From Phoronis australis (Eukaryota > Phoronida > Phoronidae), in contig NMRA01000411.1 in the NCBI GenBank assembly GCA_002633005.1, forward strand, positions 101,266 through 165,265: a stretch of 64,000 bases of DNA, in the 5' to 3' direction. Below, one piece after another: positions 51,801 to 61,800 of this stretch. The translations under genes were made by a program, and so were the position numbers. Each line of letters starts with the position of its first letter. Within the stretch, counting starts at the first letter, position 1. The notes beneath the pieces were generated by a model. The model ran no database searches. It saw only the letters and a list, made by a program, of their open reading frames with translations, and was not told the origin of the DNA.

Positions 51801-52749
51801 GAAATTCACTCACCTGCTGGAGCCTCTCTCTGAGCTTGAGGCGTCATCAAAAACTGACTTTTATTCTTAGATCGAGTTGTCCTTTGATTGCCACCAACTA
51901 AAAAAACAATCACGTGTATTAACCAAAATTTAACCAAAGCTTACCAAGTGAACAGAAAAAAGGCAAATTAATTTAAACGATGATGAAATTCTGATGGGTC
52001 TACGGTCCAGAGTAGTGCACACATTTATTTATGCTGGATGTGGCTCCAGTTATATTGGCAAAACTATTCACCATTTGAAAACTCATATCAGGGAACATCT
52101 AAATTCTGACAGAAGTTCACATATTAATATTCATCTGCACAGCTCCAATCATTGTTATGAGCAATGTTCATTCAATGACTTTGCTATAACAGACCAAGCA
52201 GAAACAGCATGGGAGCTGAAAATTTGTGAGGCTCTACATATCAATTGGTGAAACCCCAGTCTCAATAAGCAACTGACACACCACAGGTTGTCATTGTTAG
52301 TCCAGTCTACTGTTACTCCTCTGTAACTGACAGTGTCTGTGTATCATTACTTGTTGTTGGGCCTGGCAGGATGGTAACTGTTTTTGCTTCCGAGGATGGT
52401 GTTTTAACAAACACAAAAACATGTCAAGCCAATTTAAATCCACCCTTTTTGTCCACATTTAAACACCACTTTAAGACAGGGGTGCTATAAAATGTCTGCA
52501 CATTGTTTTCGTTATCCAGTCAAGTATTGAGTCAAGTCTAACTGAGGACCAGAGTGTCCAATAAGAGGTGCAAACACAACATTCCATCAAGACAGCGTGA
52601 ACAGATGGTATAATAAATTCAAACTGAAACAAATATATTATTAATGATTGCCTGTTTATTTATTTACTTATTTTAAACGAAGACCATGCTGGATATTAGC
52701 CTTTGGCTAAAGCATGTTTTACATTTATTTTTATCCTCTTTAAATAAAG

Positions 52750-52803
<54 letters not shown>

Positions 52804-55800
52804 ACGTTACCCTCTTCATCAGGTTCCTCTTCTATTTCAGCATCAGTTCGAATCTCTATTGGAACAATTAAATCATAATTAGTAAACACCTGCATCTACA
52901 TCACAATAATTAAACCATTCCTTAAATAAAGCTAATTACAAATCCCATTATTATTACAGGCAGAGGCAATTCGCCTTTCTTCAGTATCAGGTAGAAATCA
53001 TCTGAAATCACAAGTTTGTAAGGTTTACATACTAAACCGCATTTAGTAAAAGCATAAATTATAAGATGGTTCAATGAAATCAAAATAATGACTGAATCCT
53101 TTTCTAAATTATCAAAACTACAGAATGATTCAACACTACAAGCAAAGCCACTTACCACCAATCTTCAAACCCGAGATTCCTCCAGAGGGTGCATCTTTTT
53201 CTGCAGACATAAAAGCAAAGTTTTCATTCACTGTGTGATGTGCAACACTATCAAAAGCCTTACAAGAATCACTAAAAATGAACACACATGCAGTTATTAC
53301 TTGTGTTGCTTTTGCAGAAACTCTAGTCCATTGCAACTCCCCTTGTATTTACTATTGACTTCTCTCCACCAGCGATATCAGATTCGTCACTACATGGTAC
53401 TCCACCATCTCATTGTATATAGTGACCTCTAGCCAGTACTTCCGTAGGAGAGGATTTAACCTTTTGCCATAGCAGGGGAGTGCCACAACACCTATTTTGA
53501 GAGGAGTTGCGATGACAGTCAAAGTCCAGGAGACGTGCGACACGACGTCAACAAGAAAGCAACGCATCCTCTTGGGAACAAGCCAGGCAATCCAAGAAAT
53601 TTAAGGTTCATACAAGACTCTGCGTAAAATCAAAGTATTATCAAGCACTTTCTTGAGATTTGAATGCCTGGTGTCACTTCGAATGTGTAGAGGGCTTGAC
53701 AGAAGGAAGAACACCAAAGAACACCGGACAGACAAGATACATGTTGATACCTGCACTATCGGAACCGACTCTTTTAATGCGCAACTTTGGGATGCCGCCA
53801 TGTTCCTGATGGACGAGATCTGAGAAGAGAGAGTAAGAAGGACAGCATGGGTTAGCTGCAGTAGCCATGGTTACCTTAAGGGGTCACCAGGGGTGGGGGT
53901 ACAGTGAGAGACTGACAAGAGGACTGAGAACAATTTCTCGATAACACTTGTTACACGTTAATTCTGATTCTCCTGCTAATACTTTATAACCATACGGATG
54001 TTTAGCGATGATGTACCTGCCACAATAAATAACACGATGTGGACCCACAAATAGGAATAGAAATGCAGTCACATCACATTTTCAATAAATTTGCGGGTCT
54101 TGGACGTTTTCCAATTCAGCTAACCACGGAGGCGATTTAGTTTTATAAAATTAAGTCTTAGGATTAATAAGTGTGCTGTGACAACAATTGCTCCCATTTT
54201 ATGCTCCTGGGGAGTTGAGAAGGATTAACATTGACTGAGTCCATAGGCAGATAATAATTTTTCAAAGTGCGCAGTAATTTACAGCTCTATGTGAGTCTAG
54301 TGTAATTATTATAATTATTATTATTATAGTTTTTAACTTTGGCATTTTAACTTCATTTGACTGGGTCTAAAATGTCAAAATGACATCATACTGAACAGGC
54401 GAACAGTCCCATTGAGCCGAATAACGAAAAACCTTATTCGCAGTAAATTTCCATTTTTGTCAATAAGGGTACAACGTTTGGAACAAGACATTTAACACTG
54501 TTAGAATCCACATGCTAATGACTCATCAACCTGGGCGTGCACCTCATGTACATAATCTAGTAAAGAAGTCAGCAGTGAGTTAGAAAAGGCAATTCTCTGT
54601 GAATTTTGAAATTTCGAACAACTACATGTACACGCGCGTAATTTTACAAAATTTCCACCTTTGGTTTATACACTTATCCAAAATTCAGGTTAAAAACAAT
54701 CTTCATGCAATGCTACGTTAATTAATACCACTGATGCCTTTCTAGATACTCTTGTTTCATAACAGCATGTATTGTAATTGGCAATATTGTGTTCTAAGCC
54801 GAGTTGAAGGTTCGATGACATTGGCTTTCTAAAAGCATCTACGCATACTTGCACGTAACGTTTAAAGCAACTAGAAGCATTATGATTGGAAACCATTAAC
54901 TGACAACTAAATGTGAAAATTCTGCAAGTATTCAAATATCAGGTAAATAGTCTGCGTGTACATAACTTGAAGAAAGAAGCTGCAGCAGATGAAACGTGGC
55001 CATTTTTATTTGAAGTAAGTCCAGTCTGAATTCATAGTTGTTCCTATATTCTGTCTACTGGGTGACTAATAATAATTTACATCAATGTCAAGACACAGGA
55101 GTTTCATAAGTGAAATACACTTATTATGTGGCAATTGTTAGTTTTCTGATCCATCATTGGGAATTTTTGGACATCTTACATAAATATGTTGGATTTTATC
55201 AAAAAATACACCAAGAAATATAATGTATATAATGGGTTTTTATATGAATATGTAAATATTGGGTTTTACAAAGTGATTACCATGTGAAAGGTACTATATG
55301 TTTACACCGGGTCTTACAAAAAGATAATGAAATGTACAAAAGTAAGATTTACAGTACAACACCAAAATAAACATACTGAACATAAAACTGATAACAGCAA
55401 CCAGAACTGCAAGACAGAAAATAAAACCTAGTTACGGGGGTTAGCTACCAATTACTATCCTCATCTAGTGTTCAGGTAAGGAATAACTCAATTCCTATTA
55501 ACATATTTATAACTGGGGTCATCAGCACCTTCCAAGGGGTTCTCACTCACATTGCACAACACCTAGCCAGCTCCCGCTTGGTTTTAATTCCCTCTCGAGA
55601 ACCCTACCCAGAACTACCTCAGTGCGACTGTGTCTTTTTATCCTGTTCAGTATTCAGTAAAAATCATTTATTTGTCTGATTTCCTTAAGTCATGAAATGA
55701 CATCTAATCTGAATAACATACAAAGTGAGATCTACTAACTGTGTCTACTTATTGATTTATGTGTTCATTTAAAGCTGTATATCTCTCCGTTTAGCTGCCT

Positions 55801-58800
55801 AAAAACAAAAATCGAATTAAGTGTTTTACTCTTATAAAATTGGTCTCAAAATTTTTCATTACCATGACAGTACGACTTGCTTTCAGTTACCAAGAGCTTC
55901 ATTGGATAAGTGGTCAAGTTCTCAAGATAACGCTACGAAAAAATCCCGGAAGGAGGATGGATTGGGGGTTTATATGATCAAATAACATGAACGCAACAGA
56001 GAATGAATGAACAATGCAACAATTAGTGCAAGCGCAGGTCCATGCTCACAATGCAATCCAACAAACCAAAAATAAAGCTAGCCACAACCTGCAGATACAA
56101 GCACCCACATGCAGACAACTGAGATCACAAAACAAGTTGTATAACATTCAGTCTATGGTAGAACACACTAACAGAGGCCAAGAAATTTTCTTAACCAAAG
56201 TAGTCAGATAGTATGGAACCTACTGGTATGTACATATCGTCCTCAAGTCATAAGAATGCACCAATGGGACTTCAATAACAATTAATTAATTCCCATTTCC
56301 CAAAAAGTCAAGGCTGTAATTTCTTAATAAGTACTTTGTAAAAAAATAATAAAAAACCCACAAGGGGGTGCCACAATAATCGAACTCGTCCGAAAATCAA
56401 AGTCAGCCGTGGCCTTCTCTTCTCAGCAGAAACAAATACACTAATTTCCATTATGATCTTTCTAATGATTTGGCTGGTAGAGAGGCGGACGTCAAAAAAT
56501 GGACTCGACAATAATAAAAATGTCCTTAGGACAGTGTCTACATGCACAGGCGTCAGAACTCATGAGAAATTACCAAAGACTGGATTTGAAGCTGCTTAGA
56601 GCCAATATATCTCATGTACTCAATGAAACAGTAATTATAATACATATTTATAGAATAGTGGCATTTTGAGCATCATTTTTTACAATGAATTGAAAATAAA
56701 ATTCCATACGCATGTCACTGCCACTCACCAGAGATCAAAGTTCCGGGATTCGTGTTGTCTGTGCTTGCCTTAGTACCCAAGACATCTGGAAGTTCTAGTG
56801 ACGTCTCCATGCTCTCCTGCGATTGGTTGTTTTCACCCTCGTCATCACTATCGACAATGACGACATCGTTAGTCGGCGTGGGTATTTTGTTGACCCACTC
56901 GGCTGTGTTCTTGAGACGTTTAGCGCTGCTGCACTCTTGTGCATCCCTGTAGAAAAATCATCCACAGTAACCTCTCAACAAAAGGACTTAGTATTGAACT
57001 TGTCTAGACAACCTAATTTTATGCGATAACAGAAAAAGGACAAATTCATGAAAATTCCCAAAATTAGGCGTTTCAAACGGAAATAAGGGTTTCAGTAGTA
57101 CATGTCATAATTCTTATGTTGAGAATATATGAAGCCATCAAATTGTTTCCCCAAAACCGATTCTAGCCATCAATCAACGATGGTTTTCCAGCAAAGATGT
57201 TCATGTGGTTGGTCATTTTTTCACAAGGTGGCGCCATTCTTTCTCCGATTTTGAGACACAGAAAAACAGCCTAAAAATATTTTCAACAAGCTCGTTGAGC
57301 CAGTCACCTTTATCAACACAGAAAGCCTAGCTTCATTAATTGGTAACCATTAATTGAATAACATTACCTGTAAGCAACATAAATGAAGCTTTGGTAAATT
57401 CTGTCACCAAGCAAATCTCATTTACTTACACAGTGGTGAACAAAATCCCATGACCAGTTTGTATATGAAAACTTAGCTCATGCCACATTGCTGTGGAACC
57501 TTCTATAAGTACGCAAAAAAATCTTGAGCAATATTGTCCAAGTTTAAACAATATTGTCCAAGCTCAAATAATATTGTCTGAGCATGAATAATATTGTCCA
57601 AGCTTGAATAATATTGCCCAAGCTTGAATAATACTGTTCAAGCTTGAATGATATTGTCAAAACTAAAATAATATTGTACAAGCTTGAACATTGTCAAAGC
57701 TTGAATAACATAAGATTACACAAGCTTGAATAATACTGTACAAGCTTGAATATTCTCAAAGCTCAAACAATATTGTACAAGCTTGAATAATACAGGGCTT
57801 GGAATGACCAATGACAAAAAACGCGGAAACTTTGAAACTTGTGCGGCCCAAATCATGCCCGATAAACAGTCTTGAAATGGTCAATGTGAACCTTTCCCCG
57901 ACAACAATCGGGAGGACTAAAGAAAAAAAAAAACGTTACCACCATCAGTAGCATGCGTCTGCGTCCTTTTAGCTCGCCCGTCCACTCCCAACCCACACAT
58001 TTTTGGCTGCAGAGCGGTAGTATTTCCCGCCGCGCTTAACAATAACACGAGACGCCATTGAAAATCACATCACGCTGTCCCAGATGCCCCGGCAATGTTG
58101 ACAATTTACGTTCCTCCGAAACATAAAGAGCAACTTCCGCTTTTCGAGGTGAACGTCGTCTGCAACGCCGCGGTAAGAAAGGAATTTGCCACGGAAATTT
58201 TATATTAAATCCGATTTTTTTAAGCGGAAATATTATAAAAAAAGCGGAAAGCACATTTGAAAAAAGCGGAAATCCGCGTTTCCGCGGAAAATTCCAAGCC
58301 CTGATAATATTGTCCAAGCTTGAATATTTGCCAAGTCTGAAGGAGAAATGGTTTAGCTCGCTTAATCTTGCCAGTGATGTTTATTAAAGCTTGATAAATG
58401 TTTTCGTACCATCCAGGAACTTTGGGGCTATCTTTGCCATTCCCTGCCTTTTCCTGCTCCTGCTGTCCTTTGGTTTTCCGCCGTGTGCTGAAATTCAATA
58501 ATTTAGTGTTCTTGAAACAACTGTTATGACCAGAAACAACCAAAAAAAAAAATCAATTATGAACTGCCTCATAACGACAAAATGCTTGCAATTCACACAA
58601 TTATTTCAGTCAATCATTGAACAACATTACAGGTGGAATTTATAAGGTGACTGCACAGGGTGGCTTAGTGGTACAATAACTAAGCTTTTAACATTCTACC
58701 TTATCTCCCGTTCAAACGTTGGTAGATCTCTAGCACTAGCACTGGACTCGGTCGTGTTGGCGGAGAAACTGAAACAACAAAACAGCACAGACACTACAAT

Positions 58801-61800
58801 GGCCGCTAGAAGACCGCACCTATTTCAACTCCAGAAAATTCAAAGGACAATAAATCCCATTTCCATCTGTGTTAGACCCCCCACCACTATCGGTTTGATC
58901 TCTAAGTCTTCCTTAGTCAAATCAGAGACAAATTTTTAGCTTGGAAGCAACAGGCAGATCATCATTGCTTGGGAACAAATGCTAAAGGTTGGCTTATCAT
59001 GGTGGGTCATTTTTACGCGTAGAACGTAACACATAAACATTTTTTCCAAGCCCAGTATTCACTTCTCGTTTGAACTAAGAACAACATGAGATCAGTTTCA
59101 TAGTGTTAAGCGGTCTAAATACAAAGTTAGTTTCTCTGACGGATCCCTGGTACAGTGCTGCTCCAAGTAACTAATGAAACATGAAGCTTAACACACAAAT
59201 CATCTCAACATAAAGAACAGAACGTAAAACGAAAAATTAACGTGGCAATATAATAAGTTAGGATAATCCTAGTGAATACTAGGCGAGATATGAACTTCAA
59301 TACTTGAATACAAAATAAGCTCTGACTTTCAAATCTCTTTCTATACCCAACACACAGTGTGTATCACTTTGGTTTAAACCAAACCAGTTTGACACCGTCA
59401 AATCAGTCACATTGTGTGTTGAACATTGCTACACCAACAACCACAAAAACTCTGCTATATGTTGAAAATAGCTGTATCAACATCCGCAGTAACTATTTTA
59501 CATGTTGAAGACTTTTACATCATCAAGTCACAATAACTCTCATGTGCGTTGAGCATTCCTATATCAACAGTCACAATAACTCTCATGTGCGTTGAGCATT
59601 CCTATATCAACAGTCACAATAACTATAATGTGTGTTTAGCATTCCTTTTTCAACAATCACAATAACTATGTGTATCGAATACTCCAATATCATCAAGTCA
59701 CAAAAACTATTGCTGCATTGAGGGCCCTCTTGGAAAGCAGTGCTATCACTGAAGAGGCCATCCTCATTTTAAATATCACAATAATAAAAAAAATAAAAAA
59801 ATGCATGTTGAAACACATCTATACCAACAGTTACAATATCTGCATCACTTCTTGGGACACTTCTGTATTAACAGCCAAAATAATTAAGTAATGTGATGGA
59901 AACTCCTCCGTCAACAGCTGTCATAATTACTTAAAGCCACATACGTATCTTCGTCGTCATCATCTTCTTCACTAGAACTCGAGCCCTCCGTCTCCTTGCC
60001 CAGGCCTTCATCGTCTTCAACATCTTCTTCATAGCCCTCCTTCACATTCTCCACCACCTCTATGTAGTCCAATTCTGCAAGGTACTCATCCCCATAGGCC
60101 TGGCCATCCTGTCAACAACATACCAATGGTTGAGTCTATTTTGACAAAACTCTACGGTAACCTCTATCGGCAAGTCATAATTTGACTATTCAGCATTTGC
60201 CAGCAATGTTACCCAAAACATCTGATGCTTGATAATGACACTTGGAAATCTCCTCATAAAACTCCCCACTAAACACTCATATGTAGAGTCGTTGTGAATA
60301 TAATATTCCGACATAAAATCTTGGCTTAAAGATGTATTTGCATGCTCGTGTTTAACAGGAACTAAACGACAATGCTATTTTAACATAGTCTACACTAAAC
60401 AAAGTGCAGTTGTATTCACTGACAACTTACAAATGTGAAACCAAAAAAAAAATCTGCAGTCTACACTAAACAAAGTGCAGTTGTATTCACTGACAACTTT
60501 TAAATGTGAAACTAAAAAAAAAATCTGCAAATACGTGACCTTTTCAATAATAACGCACCTCGCGGGCACACAGGTTATTCCCCAGCACCACGTCATGATA
60601 CTCACTGAATATGGTTTAGTGATTTGTGGCAGATCATTTTCGCCATATAACTCGTTCTTAAAACTTACTTTATATTCAAATTGTCGCTATATGTTGTATT
60701 TCTAACTGCTTTGACCAAGCAGTCACAGAGATAAGGAATAAGTTCCACTTAAAAGTGTATGTCACTATTTGAAAAGAAGGACATTTTGTTACTCATCTTA
60801 TGACTCAGCTTGCTTTGAATTCTTAAAAAACTTTAGGATCTTCAAAGTATCAATATCTTAAAGTTTTACTATCCAGTTTCACTTGATATGTGAAGGCTGT
60901 GTTCCTGACAACACGTAATTCAAACTCTACGGGAATTAAGACATTCACGAACATAATCGAAAGTCCATGTCCATGGCCGTGAGGGGTTTGTAGACATCCT
61001 TGGAATCAGTAAACTGGACTGTCCTGTTTTGGCGATGAATGACTAATCTAATCTCCTACGACTTCAAATTCATAGCATTTTTTTTAACTTGACGCATGTT
61101 AGCCAAACTAGTCAAGACAAAATCCCAACTCGTTACTGTGACGAGTCAAATCAGGTTGTGAGGATCAGTGGAAAGTAGTCCAAAAAGAGACCAACTCAAC
61201 AAATGTATAGTTCAGCATGGCTTACCTCATTGGCCCCTTGCTCTGTGAGAAGAGACCAACTCAACAAACGTATAACTCTGCATGGCTTACCTCATTAGCC
61301 CCTTGCTCTGTGAGAAGCTGCCCAGCATAGATACAAATAAAGCCACCATTAGGAATGTCATCTAAGCACCTTAACCCCCAACCCCTGAAAAGAAGTTCAC
61401 AAGAATACAGTCACATTATCCACATAAGAGGCAGAACTGAATACTAATATCGCGGCAAACTTTTGAAAGAAGTTTCATTGCTATATAATGCTACGTTATT
61501 GTTGGCAAATGTTCAGCGCCACCTATAGCTCATATATGATACAGGGAGAGATTTAAAGCAGAGGAATTCACAGCGTACTTGAAATCTACTTGCTGTCACC
61601 AGCCTGTCGAATTACCATAACAATCACTACTGTGCGGCGAGATGTTCAAATAACTTCAACAAAAATCGTACAAACAACGTCCATAAAAAGCCGAGGTCAG
61701 CAAATATTGGTGGATGAAACAGGTACTGCCAACACACTCCATGCCCGAACATAGAACACAGAGGGATTAAGTGGAAAATGCCATCACTACAATCAAAGTG

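Noticed and set aside
52811-52855. GTTCGAATC-like sequence suggesting a tRNA B box
   Set aside because: It is part of SETDB1 exon k coding sequence, with no A box or cloverleaf.
52938-53004. Possible extra SETDB1 exon reading [15 protein letters not shown]
   Set aside because: The acceptor is plausible, but the available donors leave phase 0 where phase 1 is needed; inclusion would break the frame.
58036-58317. 93-codon minus frame shared with 33608-33796
   Set aside because: Shared only because both lie in the same transposon family; no transposase motif.
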